Source: Distichodus sexfasciatus (lineage: Eukaryota > Chordata > Actinopteri > Characiformes > Distichodontidae). From it: a DNA stretch of 64,000 bases. The notes below the pieces were generated by a model. That model was not told the DNA's origin. It ran no database searches and saw only the letters and a list, made by a program, of their open reading frames with translations. The stretch lies in NCBI GenBank assembly GCA_032718565.1, contig JAVGVS010000096.1:1389933-1453932 (forward strand), in the 5' to 3' direction. A program made the translations under genes and the position numbers. Positions within the stretch are counted from its first letter, which is position 1. Each line of letters starts with the position of its first letter. Positions 12,201 through 20,995 of this stretch are shown one piece after another.

Positions 12201-15200
12201 CATTCAACAGTTATCAGTGAGCCCCAGTCCCCGAGCACCTGTCGCAGCAACCATGATTGCACTTTCTCCAAGCAGCACCTCCCGCCAGGGAGTCACGTGT
12301 TACCACGTGTGTATCGCCGCGCCACGAGGGGAATTAGCACGTACAATTACCGGCTTTATATGCAGAGAATTGTGACCCATGGGCAGCGGGATCCATAAAT
12401 AGGCTGATAAAAAGGAATACGAGGAGCTAACTGGTTGAAATGATTTTCACTGCTGCCGGTTCTCATAAGCCAAGTCTCACTTAAGGAAGCCGTTTGTGTA
12501 CACAGAGCCTAATGTCTAGCAGTCGCTCATCTGTCTGTGTATTTTCAAGTTACAGCAGTCAGACCTCAGTACATGGTATCAAAATTGCATATTGTGTTAT
12601 ACATTTGTACAGTTCTCACACGCTCTCCGTCTTCATCTCTCTCACTCCAGCCTCCTTCTCTGCAGCCCCATTTCCTCCCGCCCCTCGCTCGTCGCTAATA
12701 CAAAAACAATCACCCACTTAAACCATCTGCCTCTCTTTGTCAACACCATATATTTGCTGTTTTGCCACAGTCGCTCGAGAGAGAGCCAAGTGCGGGGTGT
12801 CAGTGGCGTCGCGCCATGAATATTCATGAATGGGAGCTGAGTTTTACACACACACACACACCCCCACCCGGAGTGTGACGATGACTAATTCATTAGACCG
12901 GGCGGCAGTGGGGGAGTGGGAAGGCACTATGGGGCTGTGACTATAAGCGCCGCTGACAGGCAGTTGACCGAGATTGGCGGCTGACCCCGCCCCGGCACAT
13001 TTTCACTGTCACGCTAAAACCTCACAGTTTTCCTCAATAGCACCTTTTGAGTGGACTTTTGAGTGACTTCACGTTGAGAATTCATTTGATTCCGCAGTTG
13101 TAAAATGTGCAGAGATGCAAAGAGTAATATTCCAGTTTGGACTGGAATATGCACTCATTTTTGGCTCTACTGTGGCTAACAAGCGGTGAGGCTAATGAGG
13201 ACTTTTAAAATGGGTCACACTAAAAGCCTCTATTAGCTTTCAGGCATTTCGGGGCATGTGATGTTTTAAGCATGTCTTTCTTTGAATAGATGTGATCCTA
13301 GGAGAGGAAAGCTGCAGAATATACTTGCATGGTTTGAGAAGTTTTATGGCCATATTTCAGCAAAGTAACAGATGAACTGGGCCTTGGGGTCTAGGACTGT
13401 TTGAGTTAAGCGAGTTTAGTCGGCGGGTGGTAATTCGTCCACTTGTGTACTGCGCCCTCCCCCTGCTCACTTCCACTCGACTTATGCAGTAAGGCTATAA
13501 GAAAAGCGAGTGGAGGTGAGTAGGGGGAGGACGAAGTGACCAGTTTAGGAAAGCCCCGGGGAAATGCAATGCAAATGCAATTTAAAAATGTTTGAGACTG
13601 AGGTAGAATGAAATCTGGGATGATTTTAGAATCGTGACCTAATGCATTTTTTCAGTCTTAGAAAGAGGACATGTCCTGGGGAAAGAGGACGTCTGGTCAC
13701 CCTAGGGTTAAACTGTGTTGGGCTGGACCGAGCGTGACTAAACTGGACTGGGTTACATTGTGTTAGTTCAGACTGGCTTTGACTATTCTTTTCTAGACTA
13801 GCTTGATTTGTGTTTGGTTGGACTAGATTGGACTGGACTGACCATATTTCAGCAAAGTAACTGTTTTAACAAGCATATAATAATTGTAGGCCAGTTACAA
13901 ATATGAGTAAATTCTCTTGCAAGTGTGGATGGCTGTCCAGTTAAATGTTGTGTCCTAGTAATACTGGAGCATACTGTATTTACTGGGGTCCTCACATGTA
14001 TAGTAATGTATAAGTGAATTTAATAAGTAACTGTTATTATGAACACAAAACAGCCCATAGTGCACCACAACAAAATGTCACCTCTGATTTTGACCCATCC
14101 GTGAAGGAGCAGTGGGCACTTTTAAATTTTTTTGGCAGCGCCCTGAAGTGCTTGGTCATAAGTACCTCAGTGAGACCTTTACCTGTCCGGAACTTGAACT
14201 GGCAACTCTCCTGTCACGGGTCCAACTCCCTAACTGCCGCCCCAAAAAAGAGATATAAGTGTGCAGCGTAATAAAGGTCTAAATAAATGTGTGTATGTGT
14301 TTGTGTTTGTGCAAAAGGCTGCCTTTTTGATGTGCAGTTCCGCACCAGGCGAGACGGGAAGTGGCGTTCGGTAGACGAGCCGGAGGGTGAGCCGGTGTCG
14401 GGCCGCAGCGTGGGCCAGTGTGGGGTTTCACCCTGCAGCCTGCTGCACTGCCTCAACGGAGGCACCTGTGTGGACTCTGGCTCCTCAGTGTAGTAAGTCA
14501 CACACAAGCACACACACACCTTAAGAGACATCTTAACAGACTACAGACAGGGAGGTCAGTTGTGCTTTGCTTTCCCACGCCTAAATGTGGCTTCACCCGC
14601 CTTCACTGCTAAATCACAGCAACACAGGTGACCGGTTTCAACATTTAGAGAATATTACCTCACAGCATGTAAAGTTTCACCATTCCTGACTATCACCTGA
14701 CTAAATTATAAACAATTGCATTAGCATAAAGAGTAATACAGACCCTCCAGGGTTTTGTGAGTCCCTGCAAATGGCCTTGCCATTTTGACCCATTACCACA
14801 AGTTTTCCGCAATTTTTTGACCAATAATTGTCATTTCCTGCAACATGTTCCTCACTTCCTTGTTACGTTTGGAAGATGCAGGAAACGTGTGATAAAAATG
14901 CCTCACATTTACCTTCAAAAATAACTTAATGGTTAACAAAAAACAGTGGTTTTGTTCCCTTTATTTTAATTAATGGTAAAAGAATCATTCTAAAGGGGGA
15001 AAAAATCACAACTTTTTTCCACAGCTTTGACTTGCTCCCGCAACTTTATTGCAACAAAACGCCTAAAAACACTGCAGAAAAGCTGCTGCAAAATCAGGCA
15101 TTTTAGGCCGCAACGATCTCAAAAAAGGCCCATGAAATCCAGGAGGGACTGGTAACAAGATAGGGACAGGGTCATTAAAGTGTTAAAGCGTCCCGCTTCT

Positions 15201-18200
15201 TTGGCAACATGAATTGACGTGCGCATATACACAAGTGCTGTAGTATCATCACATCTCAACCTGGAATGTTTTATGACTGAAGATACATTGTCCGAACCGC
15301 TTTATTCCAACTGGGGTCGCGGGGGGACCGGAGCCTGTTCCGGGAGCTTACGGGCGCAAGCCGGGGACCAACCCTGTGCAGGCGCCAACACACCGCAGGC
15401 CACACACACACTCACATTCACACATTACAGTTAGTCTGCTGTGGCGACCCCTAACAGGAGACGACAGAAGACGACGACGATGACGGTGCCTGTTTCTAGG
15501 CTTTTTCAATCACTGTGAAAGTCTGTCAATTTTATCTGATCTAGATTGTGTAAATAGTGAACTAACAGATAAGGACTCAGTAACTACAGGCCTTGTAATA
15601 GGAGCAGAAGAGTCAGAAGTCGAAAGCTGGCCAATAAGAATAACTCAGATAATCCTGCTGGTAAATAATAAACAGGGGTTAGGGGTAAAAAACTGACACT
15701 GCAAAACAATATCAGAGAGCAGCCATGAACCCTGGTCACCAAAAAACAGTCCCAGGCCGAAGATTGGCAGTACTTAGAAAGTGAAAAGGAGTGATCATTT
15801 GTCACAGCACACAGTGCACCACCTCTGCATTTGACCCTGCATTTGAGCAGTGGGCAGCTGATATGGCCAGTGTTTGGGGACGGTACCTTGCTCATAAGTA
15901 CCTCATTGGTACCTTTAGCGGTCTGGGATTCAAACCGATGACCTTCCCTTCCGATCACTCGTTACACTACCAACAAATTTTTCATTGTAAAAAGTAATGT
16001 ACAAACATCATGGCTTTATATAGTAGAAACACATTTGTGATGATATATAATGTTGTTAACATGAGCACATAACACGGGAACACCAACAAACAAAATCAGA
16101 TCTTCTTCCTTTTTTTGACAAGCTTTAAGATTGAAATGTTTCAGCACTAGGGTGGACTCTCAGGACCCTCTCCAAAGTGGCAAGCCCACTAAAGGTTAAA
16201 TACCTGGAACTTCACAACAGTTTTTTTTAGACCTGAAGAAGCCTTTTGTTGGAAAAGTGAAACGTCTTCAAGACTCTAAAAGAAGTCTAGTTGCTTTTGA
16301 TTCGAGCGCTCCAGATTGTAGCAATGTATCCGGTTTTTACAGTGTTCATTTCTAGTCCCTTTCTTCACAGATCACAATGTAATCATAGTAGATGTTTTTT
16401 TTCCTCTATATTGATGCGTCTCCACATCTGGACATATGAATAATCCACTTCACTGGAACAGCAAGTAAACAAAACCCTTTTTGCTGTTTCTCCCAAACCT
16501 TCAGCTGTCACTGCACATTGGGATGGAAAGGTGCGCTCTGCTCTGAGAGGGTGTCGTTCTGCGATGCGGAACACGTCCCTCCTCCCACCTGCGCCCGCGG
16601 TTCTACCTGTGTGCCGCTCCCGCAAGGCTACAGCTGCCAGTGTCCCCTGGGCACCGCTGGACAATTCTGCCAACAAGGTCTGGGACATGCTAACCGCATC
16701 TAGTGTATTTAATCCTGATAAAGTACGCTTGGGGAACAAACTCGAGCCATGTTTAAACGCTTTGGGCCAATTTCTCCTGATCCCGTGTGAATGTGTAGTA
16801 TTTAAAAAGGAGGAGTGAGATGGTCAGCTCTGCCTAGAATTGACTTGACTAAAAGAAAGCAGACAGCAGAACAATTTAAATGATTTTATATAATATATAT
16901 TGTTTGTTACTGCCACAGTCGTGTCCATCAGCGACCCCTTCTTCAGTGCTAATCAGACTTCTTGGATGGCCTTCCCTCCCGTCAGCATGAGACACAGGAC
17001 CAGCCTTCAGCTGCAGTTCCAGACGCTGTCACAGGAGGGCATCCTGTTGTACACAGCTCAGTACCCGAATGCCCGGGCCGGTATGGCACAGTAATGTTAC
17101 CTCTACTTGCACGTGTAGGTCTTTCCTGACATGGAAAGCACAGTTTTTTTTGGCAAGAGCCTTATAACCAGGTTTTTTCATCTCCAGCTGTGCTCTGATG
17201 CTGTTCAACAAGCCAGTCACTTAGAATGCAGGTATCTGTAAACTGTGCCAGAGCAGGGGGTCTCCACTTCTTAAAAGCTTGAGTAAGCAAATATTAAATA
17301 CTGTATATATAACTAAAAATATTAATCATGTTTGTGTAAAACCTGCGGATTTAACTCATGCTGTTAGTGTACGCAAGTGTGTAGGCAAAACCCAGCAGAA
17401 GGTTAGTTAGGACATACAGTACTGTGCACAAGTTTTAGGCAGGTGTGAAAAAATGCTGTAAACAAAGAATGCTTTCAGAAATATAAATGATTGTTTATTT
17501 TTATCAATTTACAAAATGCAAAGTGAGTGAACAAAAGAAAAATCTAAATCAAATCAATATTTGGTGTTACTACCTTTTGCCTTCAAACCAGCATCAGTTC
17601 TTCTAGGTACACTTGCACAAAGTCAGGGATTTTGTAGGATTATAGTCATTATATTATTTTGTAGGATTATAGTCCTTATATTATTTTGTAGGATTATAGT
17701 CACTATATTATTTTGTAGGATTATAGTCATTATATTATTTTGTAGGATTATAGTCATTATATTATTTTGTAGTCGTTATATTATTTTGTAGGATTATAGG
17801 ATTATAGATCTGTGGTTAGTTCTCCAAGATGTTTGGAACAACCTACCAGCCGAGTTCCTTCAAAAACTGTGTGCAAGTGTACCTAGAAGAATTGATGCTG
17901 TTTTGAAGGCAAAGGGTGGTCACACCAAATATTGATTTGATTTAGATTTCTCTTTTGTTCATTCACTGCGTGTTGTTGATTGATGAAAATAAATGATTAA
18001 CACTTCCATTTTTGAAAGCACTCTTTGTTTACAGCATTTTTTCACACCTGCCTAAAACTTTTGCACAGTACTGTATCTGAAGTTGTTTTGAACCCTCATG
18101 ACTGATCATGAACTGGTCATGTCTGATGACCAATTCATTTTCTTGTTAGGAAGAAGTGGTTCAAAGGCAAACTATTCTAGCTGTCAGTCGATTCATGCCG

Positions 18201-19803
18201 TCCACAGACGGCATCATGTGACAGGATTGCTGCATACAGTTTAATTCCAGACTAAATCATTGCTCGAATTCCATCTTTGCTTTACAGCTCTGTAGGGTTA
18301 CAGTTAGCGTGCATGAGTCTTTGTAAGCACTTCAGATACATAAAAATGGGTTATATTGGTTACAAAAAAGGGTTTCATTAGTTGGACAGACTGAACTTGG
18401 CCTTTAATTAACCCCAAGTTGCTGCAGGGAGAATTCCCTGTAATTAGGAAATGGAAGTGACTCTGTAAAGTGTCTGCTAAATGCCATGACTACAAATGTA
18501 AATATAAATAGCTTAACCAGGGATTTCTTTGGGGTCATAAGTTGGCTTTAGAACAAGTTTGAGAACAACTAGACTTAGTAACCAGTTTTGTATGTCTGTA
18601 TTTTTAGGTGACTTCATCAGCATGTCGCTGTCTGCAGGATTCGTGCAGCTCCGTTACAGTCTAGGAGACAGAGCCATCATATTACAGTCCTCCAACAGAG
18701 TGGACTGGACGGGCCGGACATGGCACACAGTGAGAGCCGGACGCGAGGGAAACCGTGGTTACCTGGTCTTGGACGGCCAGGAGGTGAGGCAGAACACTAG
18801 CAAGGGCATGAGCACTCTCGACATCGCCACCGAGCTCTTCATCGGCGGTGTTCCGTTTCCCAACATGGTTTCTCCGGCTGCGGTGGAGAAGGAAGCAGTG
18901 GGCTTCACCGGTGGTATCCGCGAGGTGCTCGTTAACGGCCGGGACTTGGATCTGACCGAGACGGGGGCCGTGTCTGGAGCCAATGTGGGGGATTGGGACG
19001 GCACAGCGTGCGGGTACAAAGTGTGTCAGAACGGCGGTTCCTGCCGCCCCGTCGCTCTCGCCTCCTTTGTGTGTGTTTGCCCCGCGGCCTGGACAGGGAT
19101 CCGCTGCGAGCGGTCCGTCTACTGTGAGGGGGAGCCATGTCGCCATGCATCGCTCTGCATTCCCGATGTAGCAACCGCCACTTATTCCTGCATCTGCTCA
19201 GTCGGCTGGAGTGGACCACACTGCGACCAGAAAGTGTCGATGAGAACCATTCGGTTTGTTGGGAATTCTTATTTTAAATACCAGGATCCTAAGTACAGCT
19301 CGAGGAACTTGATGTTCACACAGGTGTCCTTTAATCTTTCTGCGAGCTCAGAAGATGGACTGATCCTGTGGATGGGTCGGGCAGAGAGGGAGGAGGATGA
19401 TTATCTCGCGGTGGGACTGGAGGGCGGTCGCCTCAAAATTGCTGTCAACCTTGGCGAGAAAGTTGCCCTTCCGCTCCTCTCCCAGGACACAAGCCTGTGC
19501 TGCAAGAAGTGGAATTACATCTCTGTCGTACACAATCGCACTGTCCTTCAAGCCTACGTAGACGGGCAGAGAGTTCTTCATGAAGACATTGACCCGTTCG
19601 AGCGCTACGTTGCCATTAATTATGGAGGTGTGTATTATTTTGGAGGCTTTGAGTTGAACAGAGATGTGGCATCTGTTACATCTGGTCTCTTTACGGCAGG
19701 GTTTGTGGGAAGCATCAAAGATATCCTTTTATATCAGGATCCAAGAACAGTGCAGTTTCTGCCCACTTCTGAAGGCTTTAATGTTTATCAGGGAGAGGAT
19801 TAG
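35..19803 (+). CDS. EYS: EYS, eyes shut homolog (3' part, eight exons)
   Basis: Eight exons (35-207, 8011-8193, 8857-9023, 9887-10031, 14318-14492, 16505-16677, 16919-17080, 18608-19803) join with matching phases to 790 codons and a TAG stop. Domain order is: end of one EGF-like domain, EGF, laminin-G (exons 2-5), EGF, EGF, laminin-G (exon 7 and start of 8), EGF, EGF, laminin-G. This alternation is the C-terminal architecture of EYS, the vertebrate orthologue of fly spacemaker. From family knowledge, EYS is a secreted photoreceptor matrix protein needed for photoreceptor survival. The tail-to-tail position next to PHF3 matches the human order and supports the name. The signal peptide and N-terminal EGF array are upstream of the window. 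No frame break was seen in any exon. Other EGF/LamG proteins (agrin, crumbs, Fat) are possible by domain alone but do not fit the neighbourhood. Confidence 0.93.
2700..3080. promoter_or_regulatory. CpG-rich intronic stretch, candidate regulatory element
   Basis: The surrounding intron is AT-rich and CpG-poor, but this stretch has many CpGs (for example around 2758-2780, 2905-2935 and 3020-3065) and homeobox-type cores (TAATTGG, TAATCTG). It has no coding signature. A retained CpG cluster in a large intron may be an enhancer or an unannotated promoter. Function is inferred only. Confidence 0.3.
3228..3945. repeat. Imperfect ~80 bp repeat units split by an insertion
   Basis: Three related units with the core 'catagtgctcctttaatgta' or 'aagaagcatgattaaggctt' occur near 3228-3300, 3305-3385 and 3870-3945. 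Units two and three are separated by a block of about 470 bp rich in GAGACC and GGTCTC words, listed separately. The arrangement reads as an old tandem repeat later broken by an insertion. Confidence 0.45.
3394..3862. mobile_element. GAGACC/GGTCTC-rich element, probable non-autonomous DNA transposon
   Basis: The left end reads TTGAGACCAGTCTCGAGACC and the right end ends in GTCTCGTCTTGGTCTTGACA, so the two ends are roughly inverted. It interrupts the ~80 bp units around it and contains a C homopolymer near 3619-3636. The 135-codon open frame across it shows no domain. No clean target duplication was found. Confidence 0.35.
6323..6522 (-). mobile_element. tRNA-derived SINE
   Basis: Read on the - strand it begins with a tRNA-like head: TAGTGGTTAGGATA acts as box A and GGTTCGAATCC as box B. 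It ends in the sequence that reads 'tttacatttatggcatttag' on the + strand, a tail seen all over fish genomes. A second diverged copy lies at 54410-54600. Confidence 0.75.
6980..7170. promoter_or_regulatory. GC-rich intronic stretch, candidate regulatory element
   Basis: A CpG-dense block around 7003-7110 sits inside AT-rich EYS intron DNA. It has no repeat hallmark and no exon signature. Downstream (7168-7230) is a GA-rich low-complexity run. Regulatory role is a guess from composition. Confidence 0.25.
7827..7887 (+). repeat. Direct repeat copy 1 (pair at 9112-9172)
   Basis: About 60 bp starting TTAGGTTTGAAATCACCCTG recurs with few mismatches at 9112-9172 in the same orientation. The two copies flank the EYS exons at 8011-8193 and 8857-9023. 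Confidence 0.8.
8011..8193 (+). CDS. EYS: EYS coding exon b (laminin-G start)
   Basis: Acceptor TCCGCAG precedes it and donor CAAG|GTAAAA follows. Translation starts VINVTRPRFSGTDEFGYTSY and runs through FPPIPSMSYFYEFQLKLTF, the first strands of a laminin-G domain. Entry and exit phases are both 1, matching its neighbours. Confidence 0.9.
8390..8560. promoter_or_regulatory. CpG-rich stretch between EYS exons
   Basis: The block around 8430-8535 is strongly CpG-rich (GTGTCGCCGCTCGCGGCCCG) within a short intron that is otherwise AT-rich. It shows no coding frame that fits EYS. Candidate regulatory element by composition only. Confidence 0.25.
8857..9023 (+). CDS. EYS: EYS coding exon c (laminin-G middle)
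   Basis: Acceptor CCAAAG precedes GTGTCAATGG and donor CTCAAG|GTGCAT follows. It encodes GVNGDDFFVLGVRNGRILHR and continues to RYLRSGWLK, laminin-G strands. It leaves in phase 0, which fits the next exon. Confidence 0.88.
9112..9172 (+). repeat. Direct repeat copy 2 (pair at 7827-7887)
   Basis: Nearly identical to the copy 1.3 kb upstream, with ACTTAGGTTTGTAATCACCC at its start. No terminal repeats were recognised, so it may be a local duplication or a shared small repeat. Confidence 0.8.
9677..9800. mobile_element. SINE head fragment joined to LINE-type tail
   Basis: GGCAGTTGGTAGGTAGCGTA (9680 on) is the 5' head of the same SINE family as at 11344. From about 9722 the text changes to TTCAAGATTTAAGATTCTTT, related to the segment at 46476. 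The two are abutting fragments of different retroposons. Confidence 0.45.
9887..10031 (+). CDS. EYS: EYS coding exon d (laminin-G end)
   Basis: Acceptor CACTCAG precedes GTTGATGGG and donor CAAG|GTAAGA follows. It encodes VDGQRNKTGSSPGHLAGLNT and then TFSQLYVGGYSEYIPQM, the GGY strand typical of a laminin-G domain. The acceptor entry is phase 0. It is too short to stand out as an open frame but fits both neighbours. Confidence 0.88.
10750..11300. repeat. Degenerate minisatellite rich in GACTGG and GTGTTG
   Basis: Phrases such as GGGCTGAACTGAGCTTGACT and 'tgtgttggtttagactggcc' recur with irregular spacing of roughly 40-50 bp. Two nearly identical neighbouring units begin near 10922 and 10968. 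Related text reappears at 13705-13840. Internal stop codons rule out a coding repeat. Confidence 0.6.
11344..11599 (+). mobile_element. tRNA-derived SINE
   Basis: The head has box A (TAGTGTAACGG) and box B (GGTTCAAATCC at 11397-11407), followed by a conserved body (CATGAGCAAGGCACTGTCCC) and a simple tail ending TCACTCACTTTCACTTC. Minus-strand relatives lie at about 14035-14250 and 15782-15972. Confidence 0.75.
12760..13010. promoter_or_regulatory. CpG-rich stretch with an ATGAATATTCAT palindrome
   Basis: A CpG-enriched block in AT-rich intron contains the palindrome ATGAATATTCAT (12816-12827) followed by another ATGAAT, and TAATTCATTAGA near 12885. Such POU/homeobox-like sites suggest an enhancer. 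A (CA)n run lies at 12847-12861. No coding signature was seen. Confidence 0.3.
13350..13861. repeat. 20 bp perfect direct repeats bounding a 472 bp segment
   Basis: CCATATTTCAGCAAAGTAAC occurs exactly at 13350-13369 and 13842-13861. The 472 bp between them (13370-13841) holds a strong hairpin (13456-13530) and minisatellite-like text related to 10.8-11.3 kb. This looks like an insertion with a long target duplication, or a duplication junction. Confidence 0.7.
13456..13530. repeat. Stable hairpin, 24 bp arms
   Basis: The arm at 13456-13479 and the arm at 13507-13530 pair along all 24 positions if two G.U pairs are allowed in RNA (two mismatches as DNA). The loop is 27 nt. The arms are C-rich and G-rich (CCTCCCCCTGCTCACTTCC on the left). 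Confidence 0.6.
14035..14250 (-). mobile_element. Decayed SINE of the 11344 family
   Basis: On the + strand it reads 'gaaggagcagtgggcac', then 'gtcataagtacctcagtgag' and ends near CTAACTGCCGCCCC, matching in reverse the body and head of the SINE at 11344. Box B is mutated. Confidence 0.5.
14318..14492 (+). CDS. EYS: EYS coding exon e (laminin-G end and EGF)
   Basis: Acceptor GCAAAAG precedes it and donor TGTA|GTAAGT follows. It encodes GCLFDVQFRTRRDGKWRSVD, the last laminin-G segment, then the first part of an EGF domain (VSPCSLLHCLNGGTCVDSG). It exits with two bases, TA, completed to a Tyr codon by the next exon. An apparent stop just after is in the intron. Confidence 0.88.
15294..15425. 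mobile_element. LINE-type 3' fragment
   Basis: The sequence CCGCTTTATTCCAACTGGGG, then GTCGCGGGGGGACCGGAGCC, is a widespread fish interspersed repeat. A short reverse-oriented relative lies at 20531-20595 (GTCGCGACCCCAGTTGGGAT). Its exact family cannot be fixed without a repeat library. Confidence 0.5.
15782..15972 (-). mobile_element. tRNA-derived SINE, minus strand
   Basis: GGATTCAAACC at 15926-15936 is the reverse of a box B, and CTTGCTCATAAGTACCTCAT is the reverse of the body of the SINE at 11344. It lies inside an EYS intron. Confidence 0.7.
16505..16677 (+). CDS. EYS: EYS coding exon f (two EGF parts)
   Basis: Acceptor CTTCAG precedes CTGTCACTGC; with TA from the previous exon it makes YCHCTLGWKGALC, ending one EGF. 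A full EGF follows (FCDAEHV... TCARGSTC ... YSCQCPLGTAGQFC). The donor CAAG|GTCTGG is canonical at GT but weak beyond it. The exit phase of 1 matches the next exon. Confidence 0.87.
16919..17080 (+). CDS. EYS: EYS coding exon g (laminin-G start)
   Basis: Acceptor TGCCACAG precedes TCGTGTCC and donor GGCCG|GTATGG follows. It encodes VVSISDPFFSANQTSWMAFP and then LQLQFQTLSQEGILLYTAQY, a laminin-G start closely resembling exon b (shared MAFPP), consistent with duplicated modules. Confidence 0.88.
17417..18073. mobile_element. Tc1/mariner-type MITE with long inverted ends
   Basis: The left end CAGTACTGTGCACAAGTTTT and the right end (reverse of 'acttttgcacagtactg') are inverted repeats. Similarity continues inward for about 200 bp, through GCTGTAAACAAAGAATGCTT and the sequence near 17590-17620. 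TA dinucleotides at 17415-17416 and 18074-18075 are the expected target duplication. No transposase frame remains. The middle is a 27 bp minisatellite. Confidence 0.85.
17634..17805. repeat. 27 bp minisatellite inside the MITE
   Basis: About six copies of a unit with core AGGATTATAGTCATTATATT followed by ATTTTGT. The units differ at single positions (AGTCCTT, AGTCACT, AGTCATT), and one unit is shortened near 17768. Confidence 0.85.
18608..19803 (+). CDS. EYS: EYS terminal exon (laminin-G, EGF, EGF, laminin-G)
   Basis: Acceptor TATTTTTAG precedes GTGACTTC. The single 1196 bp exon encodes the end of a laminin-G domain (ELFIGGVPFPNM, FTGGIREVLVNGRDLD), two six-cysteine EGF domains (ACGYKVC to GIRC; YCEGEPC to GPHC) and a complete final laminin-G domain (VSMRTIRFVGNSYFKY to GSIKDILLYQDP). 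It ends FNVYQGED and TAG. The open frame extends upstream of 18608 but that part is intron. One exon carries about half the codons present in the window. Confidence 0.93.
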
Positions 19804-19899
19804 TAAATATCGTGTAATCAACCTGTTTAACTGTTTTTTTTCCCTCTATTTATTGGTGAAACATACATTATTTTGGTAGAATTCTCACATTTTTGTATC

Positions 19900-19905
19900 A
19901 ATAAA
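19900..19905 (+). terminator. EYS polyadenylation signal
   Basis: A canonical AATAAA lies about 100 bp after the EYS stop codon, with no other in the short downstream segment. The 3' UTR would be very short. Confidence 0.6.
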
Positions 19906-19929
19906 GGTACTTCAGTATATTACTTTATG

Positions 19930-20920
19930 AACCGACAGCTGTTTCTGCCAATCTGCATTCACCTCATGCTCAAGGTAAGAATATTTAAAACTTATTTAAC
20001 TGAGTGACATGTAACACAGAGGAACATGGAGAGACACTGGAGGGTTGCTGCTATCAATCTGGGCACTTGATGGGTATTTCTGGGCTGTCCTTTTGATTAT
20101 TGCTTTTACCATAATGTTCGTCAGATGTTTGCCATCGCACGAAATGTTTTTGTTAAGGCAATGGATAGTCCAAACTCTAAAGCAACTCCAAAACCATAAA
20201 ATTTGTTTATTCTGAATTTGCAATTCCAACATTTACAAACTGGCATACAGGATGATTTTTAAAGGGGCATGAAACCCTCCAAGACATTTACATCTGGCCT
20301 TAGTACTACTGATGTGCTTGAAAATCCTGTCTCACATTACTGAAAATAATAGTATACCAGCAGTACTAAGGACAAACATTAGTTTGTTTTCTAGCTCCTT
20401 TCTTTTTCCAGCATCCAGTCTGTAAGTAACCTACATTTTTTTCCCCTCATGTAAATATAAATGGCTGTACATGATCATTCCAAATTCTTTATAGCAAATG
20501 AACTTACACACGTGAGACAAATCTTCAGGCCACGGTGCCCCCGTCGCGACCCCAGTTGGGATTCAGCGGTTCAGATAATGAATGAATGAATGAATGTGAG
20601 ATTAATGTTAGCAACCAACTATAGACTGGGCCATAAAGCAACATAAAGGGTGTGTAATAAGCGGCATTTCTGTGTGGCATTCCGGAGATTAATGACAGCC
20701 AGTGTTGCCTTCTTCAGTGTTGATTTTGAGACATTTTTTATGCAGTGGTCACTTCAGGAAATGTTTTGCGGGTGGACTCCACTGACCAAACAGCCTCAGC
20801 AGCAAACTCTATAAATAGAAGACTTTTTCCAAGGTGCTAACCTCAGGTCAAGTTTATATATTTATATGCTGTTCTGTGTCCAGAGTAATTCTTGTTCTGT
20901 ACGTTTAAAAATAACTCCCA
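19930..20920. other. EYS-PHF3 convergent intergenic spacer
   Basis: No coding signature. A fish-dispersed fragment lies at 20531-20595, ending in (TGAA)n. The two genes converge here, with about 1.6 kb between stop codons. Confidence 0.6.
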
Positions 20921-20922
20921 AC

Positions 20923-20995
20923 TTTATTCCAGCTTCCTTCTACATAAGGTGAGTAATACTGTCACAGCATTTTATTAACAAAAGTTGTTTTTATT
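20923..20995 (-). terminator. Candidate PHF3 polyadenylation signals
   Basis: TTTATT on the + strand (AATAAA on the - strand) occurs at 20923-20928, 20971-20976 and 20990-20995, about 410-480 bp after the PHF3 stop codon. Any could serve; which is used cannot be seen. Confidence 0.4.

Larger units (their letters stand above)
10032..14317 (+). other. EYS intron, 4.3 kb
   Basis: No exon was found. It contains a degenerate GACTGG/GTGTTG minisatellite (about 10750-11300 and again 13705-13840), a SINE (11344-11599), a CpG-rich stretch (12760-13010), 20 bp direct repeats bounding 472 bp with a hairpin (13350-13861) and a decayed minus-strand SINE (about 14035-14250). Confidence 0.75.
14493..16504 (+). 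other. EYS intron, 2.0 kb
   Basis: No exon seen. It holds a GC-rich LINE-type fragment at about 15294-15425, a minus-strand SINE at 15782-15972, and at about 16216-16305 a fish-dispersed sequence (ACCTGAAGAAGCCTTTTGTT). The remainder is AT-rich with no recognised feature. Confidence 0.7.
17081..18607 (+). other. EYS intron, 1.5 kb
   Basis: Nearly half of this intron is a mariner/Tc1-type MITE (17417-18073). The rest is AT-rich with no recognised feature. Confidence 0.75.

Noticed and set aside
18682..19146. 154-codon - strand frame opposite EYS terminal exon
   Set aside because: Shadow of the GC-rich EYS coding exon; no recognisable domain.
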